Shown: positions 9,514 to 18,700, counted from the first letter of the stretch. The stretch: DNA of 64,000 nucleotides from Streptomyces sp. NBC_00162 (GCF_024611995.1 NZ_CP102509.1:1426001-1490000); one strand, 5' to 3'. Numbers and translations are program-made. The notes: generated by a model from the sequence alone, not told the origin.

Positions 9514-9562
9514 TTCCCAAGGGCCCGAGCGGTACCTGCCGCGCAGCGCGGCTGGTCGATGA

Positions 9563-9576
9563 GGGCCGATCGGCCC
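9563..9576. promoter_or_regulatory. DevR/OsdR-type palindrome (GGGCCGATCGGCCC)
   Basis: A perfect 14-base palindrome 90 bases before the response-regulator start. The same spacing is seen before the small gene at 24816. Autoregulation by the encoded DevR-like regulator is inferred. Confidence 0.55.
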
Positions 9577-9652
9577 TGTCCGCTGGGCCGTAGGGCAGGA
9601 CAGGATGCTGGTGTTCGTGTGTCCAGGACGACCCAGGCGAAGGAGTTGCGTC

Positions 9653-10360
9653 ATGGCCGGCAGCGGTGCCCCCTCCCCTGCGAAAGAGCCCATCAGCGTC
9701 TTCCTGCTCGACGACCACGAAGTCGTACGCCGAGGGGTGCACGACCTGCTGGACGCCGAGCCCGACCTGACCGTGGTCGGTGAGGCGGGCACGGCGGAAC
9801 AGGCTCTGATCCGCATCCCCGCGCTGCGCCCCCAGGTCGCGATCCTGGACGTACGGCTCCAGGACGGTGACGGAGTGAGCGTGAGCCGTGAACTGCGCTC
9901 GCGGATGCCCGAACTGGCCTGCCTGATGCTCACGTCGTTCGACGACGAGGAAGCGCTGCTGGACGCCGTGATGGCGGGTGCCTCGGGCTACGTCCTCAAG
10001 CAGATCACCGGTACCGACCTGGTGACCGCCGTCCGGACGGTGGCCGCCGGCCAGTCGATGCTCGATCCCGGTGCCACCACGCGGCTGATGGCCCGCATGC
10101 GCGGCGACGTGCCCAAGGACGAGCAGGTCCCGGGGCTTCCCGGCTTCACAGACCGGGAGAAGGAGATCCTCCTCATGGTCAGCGAGGGTCTCACCAACCG
10201 GGAGATCGGCAAGCGGCTGTACCTCGCGGAGAAGACCGTCAAGAACATCATTTCGCGGCTCTTCGTCAAGCTCGGCGTGGAGCGGCGCGTCCAGGCCGCG
10301 GTGATCGCCAGTCACGCGCTGACCCCGCCCGGCCGGCATCCGGTCCCGGCCGCGGAGTAG
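9653..10360 (+). CDS. NarL/DevR-family response regulator
   Basis: 235 residues. The receiver has the acidic pair DD at residues 20-21, phospho-acceptor D66 (VAILDVRLQDGDG), T94 in LMLTSFDD and K116 (GYVLKQ). The LuxR-type HTH is FTDREKEILLMVSEGLTNREIGKRLYLAEKTVKN plus IISRLFVKLGVERR. ATG 9653 follows GAAGGAG at 7 bases. It closely resembles OsdR/DevR, the output of oxygen-sensing kinases such as the one at 6702. The recognition helix reads KTVKNIISRL where the sister regulator at 14279 has KTVKNHISRL. Palindromes directly upstream suggest autoregulation. Confidence 0.92.
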   Translation: MAGSGAPSPAKEPISVFLLDDHEVVRRGVHDLLDAEPDLTVVGEAGTAEQALIRIPALRPQVAILDVRLQDGDGVSVSRELRSRMPELACLMLTSFDDEEALLDAVMAGASGYVLKQITGTDLVTAVRTVAAGQSMLDPGATTRLMARMRGDVPKDEQVPGLPGFTDREKEILLMVSEGLTNREIGKRLYLAEKTVKNIISRLFVKLGVERRVQAAVIASHALTPPGRHPVPAAE

Positions 10361-10364
10361 GAGC

Positions 10365-10412
10365 GTCCGCAGAAGGGGCCGCCCGCAGAAGGACCCGTCC
10401 GCAGAACGGGCC
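10365..10412 (+). repeat. three tandem 16-base repeats
   Basis: Units begin at 10365, 10381 and 10397 and read gtccgcagaaggggcc, gcccgcagaaggaccc and gtccgcagaacgggcc. They fill the space between the response-regulator stop and the terminator hairpin. No function is evident; slippage expansion or a protein-binding array are both possible. Confidence 0.75.
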
Positions 10413-10443
10413 GGGCAGGTCGCACGTCGCCTGCCCGGCCTTT
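10409..10443. terminator. hairpin terminator between convergent genes
   Basis: GGCCGGGCAGG (10409-10419) pairs with CCTGCCCGGCC (10430-10440) around a 10-base loop, followed by TTT. It lies between the convergent response regulator and stress-protein gene and could serve both. Confidence 0.7.
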
Positions 10444-10477
10444 CCATGAGCGCGCCGTCGGTTCAGTGGTGCGGGAC

Positions 10478-11353
10478 TCAGTGGTGCGGGACGACGGCGA
10501 CGGGGCAGGCCGCGTGGTGGAGGACGGCGTGGGCCACCGACCCGACACGCGCGCCCAGCGCCGACTCGCGGACCCGCCGGCCGACGACGAGCAACTGGGC
10601 GTCCGACGCGGCGGACAGCAGCACGTGACCGGCGCTCCCCTGCTCGGCGTGCGCGACGACCTCCACCTCGGGGTGCCTCAGCCGCCACGGCTCCAGCGCC
10701 TGCTCCAGCGCGGCCTTCTCGAACGGCTCCAGCCCGCCGAACTGATCGGCGATCCACAGCGAGCCGGGGCTGTATCCGTAGACCGGGGGCAGGCTCCAGG
10801 CCCGGACCGCGCGGAGCGGGACCTTGCGCGCCGCGGCCGTCTCGAAGGCGAAGCGCAGCACCTCGGCGGACTCCTCCACGCCGCCCTGCTGACCGACGAC
10901 CACCTCTCCCTCGCCGGCCCCGGACACCGGCCTGCCGTGCCGGACGCGGACGGAGACGACGGGGCACTCGGCGGAGGCGATCAGCTGCTGCCCGTAGGAG
11001 CCGAGCAGGAAGCCGGCCACGGCACCGTGCCCGCGGGAGCCGAGTACCAGCATCTCCGCGTCCTTGGCGGCACGCAGCAAAGCCGGAACGGGGACGTCCG
11101 GCACCACTTCCGCGGAGAGCGAGAGCCGCGGGTGCCGACGGATCAGCTCGGCCTCCGTCTCCTCCAGGATCTCCTGGGCCCGGCGGGCCTCGGCACCGCG
11201 GTCCTGGACGACCGGGACGGCGAGCGGCTTCCACAGCCAGGCGTGGACCACGTGCACGTGCATGTCGCGGCGCATGGCCTCCTGAGCCGCCCAGTCGGCA
11301 GCGGCCCGGCTCTCGGCGGAACCGTCCACTCCGACGACGAGGGTTCGCTTCAC
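10478..11353 (-). CDS. tandem-domain universal stress protein
   Basis: 291 residues, two UspA folds of about 145 residues. Each opens with a strand and loop (TLVVGVDGSAESRAAADWAAQEA in the first). The first carries the ATP-binding GSRGHGAVAGFLLGS motif; the second has a weaker GRR-x8-GS version. Tandem USPs are the main products of the DosR and OsdR regulons. The end of the gene is duplicated: the last ~14 bases including the stop recur immediately downstream (to 10464), giving a second in-frame-like stop. Two palindromes lie in the divergent gap to phosphoketolase. Confidence 0.92.
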   Translation of the reverse strand: MKRTLVVGVDGSAESRAAADWAAQEAMRRDMHVHVVHAWLWKPLAVPVVQDRGAEARRAQEILEETEAELIRRHPRLSLSAEVVPDVPVPALLRAAKDAEMLVLGSRGHGAVAGFLLGSYGQQLIASAECPVVSVRVRHGRPVSGAGEGEVVVGQQGGVEESAEVLRFAFETAAARKVPLRAVRAWSLPPVYGYSPGSLWIADQFGGLEPFEKAALEQALEPWRLRHPEVEVVAHAEQGSAGHVLLSAASDAQLLVVGRRVRESALGARVGSVAHAVLHHAACPVAVVPHH

Positions 11354-11476
11354 AGGTCTGTCCTCCGTACTGATGCCCGAGGCATCGTGGTCGCCGGCAG
11401 GGTGGGTGGCGCCGGCCGGGGGAAGGGCCGGGCGCCACCGGGATTCACCTTCCTCGGGCCGGGCAGGTGCGGAAAA

Positions 11477-11490
11477 GGGCCGACGGTCCC
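11477..11490. promoter_or_regulatory. DevR/OsdR-type palindrome (GGGCCGACGGTCCC)
   Basis: Inverted repeat in the divergent gap between the universal stress protein and phosphoketolase. A second, weaker copy (GGGCCGGTCATCCC) starts 21 bases further at 11498, i.e. on the same helix face. Confidence 0.55.
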
Positions 11491-11497
11491 TCCCTCA

Positions 11498-11511
11498 GGG
11501 CCGGTCATCCC
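11498..11511. promoter_or_regulatory. second, degenerate palindrome of the pair
   Basis: GGGCCGGTCATCCC, 21 bases downstream of the strong site at 11477 and about 85 bases before the phosphoketolase start. Confidence 0.35.
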
Positions 11512-11595
11512 CTGCCGGCCGTACCCCGGCAGGGCGCAGGGTGTCGGCATCGGCTCAGTCGACGAACGTCCCGACCCTCACACGCAGGAGCGGAC

Positions 11596-13965
11596 ATGAC
11601 CGCGTTGACCGCGTACTCGGTCACGGAGCTCGACGCCCACTGGCGCGCCGCCAACTACCTGACAGTCGGCCAGATCTACCTCATGGCCAATCCGCTTCCG
11701 GCCGAGCCGCTGCGCCCGGAGCACATCAAGCCCCGGCTGCTCGGCCACTGGGGCACCTCCCCCGGCCTCAACCTGGTGCACACCCACCTCAACCGCGTGA
11801 TCAGGGAGCGCTCGCTGGAGGCCCTGTGCGTATGGGGTCCCGGACACGGAGGCCCCGCCGTCCTGGCCAACTCCTGGCTGGAGGGGACGTACAGCGAGAC
11901 CTACCCGGACGTGACGCGAGACGCCGACGGCATGGCCAAGCTGTTCCGGCAGTTCTCGTTCCCCGGCGGAGTGCCGAGCCACGTGGCGCCCGAGACCCCG
12001 GGCTCCATCCACGAGGGTGGCGAGCTCGGTTACGCCTTGGCGCACGCGTACGGAGCCGCCTTCGACCACCCCGGCCTGCTGGTCGCCTGCGTCATCGGCG
12101 ACGGCGAGGCCGAGACGGGGCCGCTGGCCGCGTCCTGGCACTCGAACAAGTTCCTCGACCCGGTCCACGACGGCGCCGTCCTGCCCATCCTGCACCTCAA
12201 CGGCTACAAGATCGCCAACCCGACGGTCCTGTCCCGGATCCCCGAGAACGAGCTCGACGCGCTGCTGCGCGGCTACGGGCACGATCCGCTGTACGTGACC
12301 GGCAGCGACCCGGCCCAGGTGCATCACGCCATGGCCCGTGCGATGGACCACGCCCTGGACCGCATCGCGGTCATCCAGCGGGAGGCGCGGGCGCCGGGCA
12401 CGGATCCGGGGCGGGAGTACGCACGCTGGCCGATGATCGTCCTGCGCACGCCCAAGGGCTGGACCGGGCCCGTGACCGTCGACGGCGTCCCGGTCGAGGG
12501 CACGTGGCGTGCTCACCAGGTCCCGCTGGCAGGAGTCCGCGAGAACCCCGCGCACCTGCGGCAGCTGGAGGACTGGCTCCGCTCGTACCGGCCGGAGGAG
12601 CTCTTCGACGCCGACGGCCGCCCGACGGCGCAGGTACTGGCCTGTGTCCCGGAGGGCGAGCACCGCCTGGGCGCCGTACCGTACGCGAACGGCGGCCGGT
12701 TGCTGCGGCCGCTCCCGCTGCCCGCGCTCGACGCGCACGCCGTCCTGGTCGACAAGCCGGGCCGCACCCTCCACGAACCGACCCGCGTCCTGGGGCAGTT
12801 CCTCACGCAGATCATGCGGGACACGGCCGGGCGGAGGGATTTCAGGGTCGTCGGACCGGACGAGACCGCCTCCAACCGGCTGGACGACCTGTACGAGGTC
12901 ACCGGCAAGGCCTGGCAGGGCATCACGGAGGCCACGGACCGGAACCTGTCGCGGGACGGCCGGGTCATGGAGATCCTGTCCGAACACGTCTGCCAGGGCT
13001 GGCTGGAGGGTTACCTCCTCACCGGCCGCCACGGCCTGTTCTCCACGTACGAAGCCTTCGCGCACATCGTCGGCTCCATGGCCGGCCAGCACATCAAGTG
13101 GCTGAAGACCTCGCGCGAGCTGTCCTGGCGGGCGCCGATCGGGTCCCTCAACTACCTGCTCACCTCGCACGTCTGGCGCCAGGACAACAACGGCTTCTCC
13201 CACCAGGACCCCGGCTTCGTCGACCACGTCCTCAACAAGAGCCCGGAGGTCGTGCGGGTCTACCTGCCGCCGGACGCCAACACCCTCCTCGCCGTGGCCG
13301 ATCACGCCCTGCGCAGCCGTGACCAGGTCAACGTCATCGTCGCCGGCAAACAGCCCTGCTTCGACTGGCTGCCGATCGACGCGGCCCGCACGCACGTGAC
13401 GCGCGGCGCCGGCGTGTGGGAGTGGGCGGGTACCGACCACGGCTCCCGCGAACCGGATGTCGTACTCGCCTGCGCCGGCGACGTACCCACCATGGAGGTG
13501 CTGGCCGCCGCGGCCCTGCTCCGCGAGTACCTCCCCGCACTGGCCGTCCGCGTCGTCAACGTCGTCGACATCGCCCGGCTGATGCCCCACGAGGAGCACC
13601 CGCACGGCCTGACGGACCCCGAGTACGACGCCCTCTTCACCACCGACAGGCCGGTGATCTTCGCCTACCACGGCTACCCATGGCTCATCCACCGCCTCGC
13701 CTACCGCCGGACCGGCCACGCCCGGCTGCACGTCCGCGGGTACAAGGAGTCCGGCACGACCACGACCCCGTTCGACATGGTCGTGCGCAACGACATGGAC
13801 CGCTACCGGCTCGTCATGGACGTCATCGACCGCGTCCCCGGCCTCGCGGGCCGCGCCGAGGGGCTGCGCCAGGCCATGGCCGACCAGCGCATCCGCCACC
13901 ACGACTGGATCCGCGAGCACGGCACCGACCTGCCGGAGGTCGCGGACTGGACTTGGCCGTACTGA
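11596..13965 (+). CDS. xfp: D-xylulose 5-phosphate/D-fructose 6-phosphate phosphoketolase
   Basis: 789 residues, the usual family length. Thiamine-diphosphate enzyme that splits xylulose-5-P or fructose-6-P with phosphate into acetyl phosphate and a smaller sugar phosphate. Diagnostic blocks: [82 protein letters not shown] and the diphosphate site [22 protein letters not shown] 11596 follows AGGAG at 5 bases. In this cluster it would supply acetyl-P and ATP when respiration is limited, in line with a hypoxia regulon (inference). Candidate regulator sites lie about 100 bases upstream and a strong hairpin follows. Confidence 0.95.
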   Translation: MTALTAYSVTELDAHWRAANYLTVGQIYLMANPLPAEPLRPEHIKPRLLGHWGTSPGLNLVHTHLNRVIRERSLEALCVWGPGHGGPAVLANSWLEGTYSETYPDVTRDADGMAKLFRQFSFPGGVPSHVAPETPGSIHEGGELGYALAHAYGAAFDHPGLLVACVIGDGEAETGPLAASWHSNKFLDPVHDGAVLPILHLNGYKIANPTVLSRIPENELDALLRGYGHDPLYVTGSDPAQVHHAMARAMDHALDRIAVIQREARAPGTDPGREYARWPMIVLRTPKGWTGPVTVDGVPVEGTWRAHQVPLAGVRENPAHLRQLEDWLRSYRPEELFDADGRPTAQVLACVPEGEHRLGAVPYANGGRLLRPLPLPALDAHAVLVDKPGRTLHEPTRVLGQFLTQIMRDTAGRRDFRVVGPDETASNRLDDLYEVTGKAWQGITEATDRNLSRDGRVMEILSEHVCQGWLEGYLLTGRHGLFSTYEAFAHIVGSMAGQHIKWLKTSRELSWRAPIGSLNYLLTSHVWRQDNNGFSHQDPGFVDHVLNKSPEVVRVYLPPDANTLLAVADHALRSRDQVNVIVAGKQPCFDWLPIDAARTHVTRGAGVWEWAGTDHGSREPDVVLACAGDVPTMEVLAAAALLREYLPALAVRVVNVVDIARLMPHEEHPHGLTDPEYDALFTTDRPVIFAYHGYPWLIHRLAYRRTGHARLHVRGYKESGTTTTPFDMVVRNDMDRYRLVMDVIDRVPGLAGRAEGLRQAMADQRIRHHDWIREHGTDLPEVADWTWPY

Positions 13966-14025
13966 GCACACGCCGTGCAGCGCCGCACGGACCGTCCGGG
14001 GCCGGCCGGTGGACACGAGCCCGGC

Positions 14026-14059
14026 GATCACCCTCCGTGGCCTGCCACGGAGGGTGATC
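14026..14059 (+). terminator. 15-bp perfect hairpin downstream of phosphoketolase
   Basis: GATCACCCTCCGTGG (14026-14040) pairs perfectly with 14045-14059 across a CCTG loop. There is no T run, as is common in Streptomyces. Its 3' arm overlaps a GGGTGATCGGTCCC sequence (14052-14065) that resembles the cluster palindrome. Confidence 0.7.
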
Positions 14060-14070
14060 GGTCCCCTGCC

Positions 14071-14139
14071 CTGGCGGGCGTCGTCAGCCGCAGCGACCTG
14101 CTGAAGGTGTTCCTGCGCCCCGGCGAGGAACTGGAGTGA
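14071..14139 (+). pseudogene. C-terminal remnant of a CBS-domain protein
   Basis: The frame ending at TGA 14137-14139 reads LAGVVSRSDLLKVFLRPGEELE, matching VTRRDLLRLFVRPDSEIR of the intact CBS-BON protein at 18965. Only the last ~22 residues remain directly after the terminator hairpin. Probably the tail of a deleted stress-cluster gene. Confidence 0.6.
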
Positions 14140-14278
14140 TTGCGGACGTCGACGCCGCGGCTTCCACCGATGGCCGGCCCGGCCTCGCGCCCCGGCTCAG
14201 CGGGTGCACATGACCCCCCGCCTGAGACAATTCGGGGGAAGCATGCGCACGCAACGTCCTCCGGATCAGGCGGCGAAC

Positions 14279-15004
14279 ATGTCCGACGTACCGAGCGCCT
14301 CCGCGGAGGCTCCCATCAAGGTGTTCCTACTCGACGATCACGAGGTGGTCAGGCGGGGGCTGCGGGACCTGCTCGAAGCCGAGGCGGACATCACCGTGGT
14401 CGGCGAGGCGGGAACGGCAGATCAGGCGCTGGCCCGCGGGCCGGCACTGCGGCCCGACGTCGCCGTCCTCGACGTCCGGCTGCCCGACGGGGACGGAATC
14501 ACGGTCTGCCGGGAGCTCCGCTCTCGGATGCCTGGCCTGGCCTGCCTGATGCTGACGTCGTTCGACGACGAAGACGCCCTCCTGGACGCGATCATGGCAG
14601 GCGCGGCCGGGTACGTGCTGAAGCAGATCAAGGGGACCGACCTGGTCTCCGCCGTTCGTACGGTCGCCACCGGGCAGTCCATGCTCGACCCGGCCACGAC
14701 CGCCCGCCTGATGCACTCACTGCGCGACCCGGAAGCCGCCAAGGCGCCCGAGGACACCCGCCTGGCAGCCCTCTCCGAGCGGGAGCGTGCCGTCCTCGAA
14801 CTGATCGGGGACGGCCTCACCAACCGCCAGATCGCCAAACAGCTCTACCTCTCCGAGAAGACCGTCAAGAACCACATCTCACGGCTGCTGGGCAAACTGG
14901 GAGTCGAACGGCGGGTACAGGCAGCCGTCATCGCCGCGCAGGTCCATGACCACGCGCAGGTCCATGGCCAGGGGCACGATGGTGAGGTGACAACGAAGCA
15001 CTAG
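14279..15004 (+). CDS. NarL/DevR-family response regulator (second copy)
   Basis: 241 residues, strongly similar to the regulator at 9653. DD at residues 19-20, phospho-acceptor D65 (VAVLDVRLPDGDG), GYVLKQIKGTDL, and HTH LSERERAVLELIGDGLTNRQIAKQLYLSEK followed by KTVKNHISRLLGKLGVERR. ATG 14279 matches the length of the paralogue; ATG 14243, preceded by GGGGGA, is an alternative. A His/Gln-rich C-terminal tail (VHDHAQVHGQGHDGEV) is unusual. It converges on the intact kinase, 13 bases apart, suggesting a cognate pair. Confidence 0.9.
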   Translation: MSDVPSASAEAPIKVFLLDDHEVVRRGLRDLLEAEADITVVGEAGTADQALARGPALRPDVAVLDVRLPDGDGITVCRELRSRMPGLACLMLTSFDDEDALLDAIMAGAAGYVLKQIKGTDLVSAVRTVATGQSMLDPATTARLMHSLRDPEAAKAPEDTRLAALSERERAVLELIGDGLTNRQIAKQLYLSEKTVKNHISRLLGKLGVERRVQAAVIAAQVHDHAQVHGQGHDGEVTTKH

Positions 15005-15017
15005 CCATCGGCTGCGT

Positions 15018-16748
15018 TCACGGCGGTGGTGAGCCGAGCGGCACGCACCATTCAAGACGTGTGCCCGGCTCGCCCGCCCCTCGCGAGGTGACTTCCATGC
15101 GACCACCGAGCCTTTCGGCGCGCTCGGCGAGATTGCGCAGTCCGCCGCGTCGGCCGCCGTCGGACAGGCCGACGCCGTTGTCCGTCACGATGACGGTGAG
15201 GACGCCGCCCTCCGCGACGATCGAGGCCTCCGCACGCGTGGCCTCGGCGTGCCGGGCGACGTTGGTCAGAGCCTCTCCGAGTACGGCGAGAACCTCGTCG
15301 GCGACGGCGGGCGGCACGTCGGTGTCGATCAGCCCCTCCATCCGCAGGGCAGGAGCAAACCCGAGGCCTTCCGCGGCCTGGTCCACGGCCTGGACGGTGC
15401 GGGAGCGCAGCTTGGGCGTCCTCCCGGGGACGTCACGGTCGCGCAGCCCGAAGATGGTGGACCGGATGATCTTGATGGTGGCGTCGAGGTCGTCCACGGC
15501 TCGCGCGAGGCGTTCGGACGCCTCGGGGTGGTCCACGAACCGCTGGGCGCTCTGGAGGGTCATACCGGTGGCGAAGAGGCGCTGAATGGCCAGGTCGTGG
15601 AGGTCGCGGGCGATGCGGTCGTGGTCTTCGAGCATGCTCATCTGCTCGGCGTCGCGACGCCGGTCGGCCAGTTCGAGAGCGAGAGCGGCCTGATTGGCGA
15701 ATCCCGGCAGGGAAGCGATTTCTGCCGTGGCGAAGACGGCGCGGCCGTGGCGTCGAGCCAGGATCAGAATGCCGCTGAGTCTCTCCTTGGTGCCGACGGT
15801 AACGGCTACGGCCGGGCCGAAGCCCGTCCACCGCTCCGGCTGCACGGTGACACGCCGGTCCGTCGACACGTCCGCGACCGTGATCAGGCCGGCCCCGGCC
15901 AAGGCGGCGTCAGCCAGGGTGCCGCTGGTGCTCGGCAGGATGATGCCCCGGTGTGCTTCGGCACGATGCCCCAGGGCGATCGAGCCGCGCAGCTCTCCGG
16001 CGGTGCCGATGAGGTAGAAGACGCCCATGTCGGCCCGGGTGATGTCCTTGGCCCGCTCCAGCATGCCTGCGAGGACATCGTCCTCGGAGGCGCCGGAGAG
16101 GAGGGCGCTGGTGATGTCCGAGCCGGCCTCCAGCCAGCGCTCGCGCAGGCGGACTTCCTCGAAGAGGCGGGCGTTCTCGATGGCGATGCCGGCGGCGACC
16201 GCGAGCGTGGACAGGACCGCCTCGTCCTCGGCATCGAACTCGGCTCCGCCGCGCTTTTCGGTGAGGTAGATGTTGCCGAAGACTTCCTCGCGTACACGGA
16301 TGGGGACGCCGAGGAAGGAGTGCATCGGCGGGTGGTTGGCCGGGAAGCCGTAGGAGGCGGGGTGCTCGGACAGCTCGGACAGTCTCAGGGGTTCCGGGTG
16401 CCGGATCAGCTCGCCGAGGATTCCGTGGCCTGAGGGCAGGTCGCCGATCTGCGCACGGAGGTCGTCCGTGATGCCGACGGGCAGGAACTCGGCCAGCTTG
16501 CGGTCGTCGCCGATGACGCCGAGGGCGCCGTACTCGGCATCCACCAGGACGACGGCGGCCTCGACGATGCCGCGCAGGACCTGGGGCAGGTCCAGCTCGC
16601 GGCCTACCGACATGACGGCCTCGAGCAGGCCGTTCAGCCGGTCGCGGGTGCCCCGGACCTCGTCCATGCGTACCTGGAGCTCGTCGAGCAGCTCGTCCAG
16701 CCGCAGCCGTGGCACGCCGCCCTGGGCGGGCCGGCCGTCTGCGCACAT
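15018..16748 (-). CDS. DevS/OsdK-like GAF-GAF histidine kinase
   Basis: 576 residues, intact. Order: coiled N-terminus (LRLDELLDELQVRMDEVRG), GAF 1 with YGFPANHPPMHSFLGVPIRVREEVFGNIYLTEKRGG, GAF 2 (ADMGVFYLIGTAGELRGSIALG), HisKA_3 (DRIARDLHDLAIQRLFATGM) and HATPase (EALTNVARHAEAT, DNGVGLSDGGRRGGLRNL). Same architecture as mycobacterial DevS/DosT and S. coelicolor OsdK, which sense oxygen or redox through a GAF heme; the HPPM histidine is retained, heme unproven. GGAGGT lies 5 bases before ATG 16748. The partner is probably the convergent regulator at 14279, with cross-talk to 9653 possible. Confidence 0.93.
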   Translation of the reverse strand: MCADGRPAQGGVPRLRLDELLDELQVRMDEVRGTRDRLNGLLEAVMSVGRELDLPQVLRGIVEAAVVLVDAEYGALGVIGDDRKLAEFLPVGITDDLRAQIGDLPSGHGILGELIRHPEPLRLSELSEHPASYGFPANHPPMHSFLGVPIRVREEVFGNIYLTEKRGGAEFDAEDEAVLSTLAVAAGIAIENARLFEEVRLRERWLEAGSDITSALLSGASEDDVLAGMLERAKDITRADMGVFYLIGTAGELRGSIALGHRAEAHRGIILPSTSGTLADAALAGAGLITVADVSTDRRVTVQPERWTGFGPAVAVTVGTKERLSGILILARRHGRAVFATAEIASLPGFANQAALALELADRRRDAEQMSMLEDHDRIARDLHDLAIQRLFATGMTLQSAQRFVDHPEASERLARAVDDLDATIKIIRSTIFGLRDRDVPGRTPKLRSRTVQAVDQAAEGLGFAPALRMEGLIDTDVPPAVADEVLAVLGEALTNVARHAEATRAEASIVAEGGVLTVIVTDNGVGLSDGGRRGGLRNLAERAERLGGRMEVTSRGAGEPGTRLEWCVPLGSPPP

Positions 16749-16937
16749 GTCACACCTCCGGCCGACAGGAACGGTGGAGGACCGCCTCCTTCACCGTAGT
16801 CCCGGCAGGAGCGGAATTCCCTCCCGGCAGGGTGCTACTGCTGCATACGGCGGGTCACGTTCGGCTCGGCGTGGACGCCGTGTCCGGGTACCTACGCCTC
16901 CCCGCCGTCACTGTCGTGCGACTGCTGATCGCGGCCT

Positions 16938-17795
16938 TCATTCCATCGGTACGGTGATCACAGGGCAGTGCGCCCGGTGCAGGAGGCCGTGGACGACGGA
17001 CCCGAGACGCATGCCGGTGTATCCGCCGCGGCCGCGGCGGCCGACGATGACGGCCAGGGCGTGCTCGGCCGCGCGTGCCAGCTCCTCGACGGGGTGGCCG
17101 GTCAGGACCTCGTGCGTGACTTGCACGTCCGGGTACTTGTCCGAAAGACCGGCGGTGGCCTCGGAGAGCAAGGCGCGCTGAGTGCGCAGAGCCACCTCCT
17201 CGTCATCCAGCGTGAACACCGGCCGCTGCCACACGCAGACGACCCGAAGAGCGGCCCCGCGCAGATCGGCTTCGTCGAAGGCGAACGCCAGAGCGGCCGT
17301 GGCGGACGCGCTGCCGTCGATACCCACGACGACGTACGGCGGCTGCTGGCTGATGTGCTCCGCGTCGCCCACGACGACGACGGGGCAGCGGGCCTGGGCG
17401 CTGACGGGGACCACGATGGATCCGGCGCTGAAGAACTCCGCGCTGCGGCTCAGGTGCCGGGAGCCGAGCACGATCAAACGGGCTTCCCCGGCCACGCCGC
17501 CCAGGGCGGGGGCGGGGAACCCTTCCAGCAGGTCGCCGGTGACGTTCACCTCGGGGTGCCGGTCGCGCACCCAGTCGCAGATTTGTTCCAGTCTGTCGGC
17601 TCCCGCCCGTCGCTGGGCCATCTGACCGGGGGTGTCATCCACCTGGTGAGTGTCGTGCTGGGGCGGCACCGCCAGCACCAGACGCAGGGGGAGCCGACGA
17701 CGGTGCGCCTCGTCGGCGGCCCAGGCCAGGGACAGGTGCCAGTCCCTGGCCGGATCGATTCCGACGACGATGTCGCGATCCCGGGGCCCGGTCAT
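16938..17795 (-). CDS. tandem-domain universal stress protein
   Basis: 285 residues, two UspA folds. The first (DIVVGIDPARDWHLSLAWAADEA) has a degenerate nucleotide motif (GSRHLSRSAEFFSAGS); the second (YVVVGIDGSASATAALAFAFDEA) keeps a clear GRRGRGGYTGMRLGS ATP-binding motif. Its ATG overlaps the stop of the upstream stress-protein gene (ATGA, 17792-17795), so the two are co-translated. Probable dormancy-regulon member. Confidence 0.92.
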   Translation of the reverse strand: MTGPRDRDIVVGIDPARDWHLSLAWAADEAHRRRLPLRLVLAVPPQHDTHQVDDTPGQMAQRRAGADRLEQICDWVRDRHPEVNVTGDLLEGFPAPALGGVAGEARLIVLGSRHLSRSAEFFSAGSIVVPVSAQARCPVVVVGDAEHISQQPPYVVVGIDGSASATAALAFAFDEADLRGAALRVVCVWQRPVFTLDDEEVALRTQRALLSEATAGLSDKYPDVQVTHEVLTGHPVEELARAAEHALAVIVGRRGRGGYTGMRLGSVVHGLLHRAHCPVITVPME

Positions 17796-18700
17796 GACCG
17801 GCCCCCGAAGTCGCTGCCGGTCCTGGGGATGAGGAGGACGGGGCAGTGCGCGTGGTGAAGCATGCTGTGCGTGGCCCTGCCCAGGTTGCGGGCGAACCCA
17901 AGAGCCCCGGGGACCCGACGGCCGCCCATGACGAGCAGGTCGGCGTGACGGGACGCCTCGACCAGGACGCCGGCCACGGAGACGCTCTTCTCGGCCTCGG
18001 CCCGCAGTTCAAGATCGGGGAACTCGTCGCGGACCGCGTCCGTGACGGCCCGCAGGGCCTCTTCGTGCCAGCCTGCGATCTCGTCCACGCCGTCGAGCAT
18101 GCTCACCACCTCACCGACGGACTGGAGCACGTTCCACACGTGAAGCAGCCGGAGAGAGGCCTTGTGCAGCTCGGCTTCCCGGGCGGCATACCGCGCGACC
18201 AGGAGGTCGTGCTCGTCGCGCACCGCTGCGAGGACGGTGCCGGTCGCCTCTGCCCCGTCGACGCCTCGCACGACGATGACGGGGGTCATGGCGGCAGCCG
18301 CGACGTCCAGGCCGACCGAGCCGAGCATGAGGGAGTTGAAGCCGCCCAGACCGCGGTTGCCCACCACGACCGTGCCGTGCAGGGCGCCGGCCCGGTGCAG
18401 GCTACCGGCGGCGTCCGCGCGGCTGAACTCCGTGCTCACGCGCAGACCGGGGTACTCGTCCGTCACGGCCTTCGCCGTGTCGTCCAAGAGTTGTCGGCCG
18501 TTCGCGCGGACCCGTTCGATGGTCTCCGCCGACAGGTACAGGGCCCTGCCGTCGGTGTCGGACCCGTAGACGATGTGCAGGGGCCGGTCGCGGCGTACGG
18601 CCTCCCCCGCTGCCCACATGGCGGCAGTGCGGGCCGAATCCGAGCCGTCCACGCCTACGACCACCGTGCTCGTGTCCGGGGTGCGGAATGTGCTTTCCAC
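17792..18700 (-). CDS. tandem-domain universal stress protein, first gene of a two-gene operon
   Basis: 302 residues, GTG start at 18700 with GGGAGGA just upstream. Two UspA folds: STVVVGVDGSDSARTAAMWAAGEA with GNRGLGGFNSLMLGS, and a second (GTVLAAVRDEHDLLVARYAAREA) with GGRRVPGALGFARNLGRA, a weaker nucleotide site. It is divergent from the CBS-BON gene; the shared 264-base gap contains three palindromes of the cluster motif, implying coordinated control of both sides. Confidence 0.92.
   Translation of the reverse strand: MESTFRTPDTSTVVVGVDGSDSARTAAMWAAGEAVRRDRPLHIVYGSDTDGRALYLSAETIERVRANGRQLLDDTAKAVTDEYPGLRVSTEFSRADAAGSLHRAGALHGTVVVGNRGLGGFNSLMLGSVGLDVAAAAMTPVIVVRGVDGAEATGTVLAAVRDEHDLLVARYAAREAELHKASLRLLHVWNVLQSVGEVVSMLDGVDEIAGWHEEALRAVTDAVRDEFPDLELRAEAEKSVSVAGVLVEASRHADLLVMGGRRVPGALGFARNLGRATHSMLHHAHCPVLLIPRTGSDFGGRS

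Noticed and set aside
11578..14031. Minus-strand frame of about 817 codons opposite phosphoketolase
   Set aside because: The plus strand is an unmistakable full-length phosphoketolase; the antisense frame has no domain and is due to GC-biased codons.
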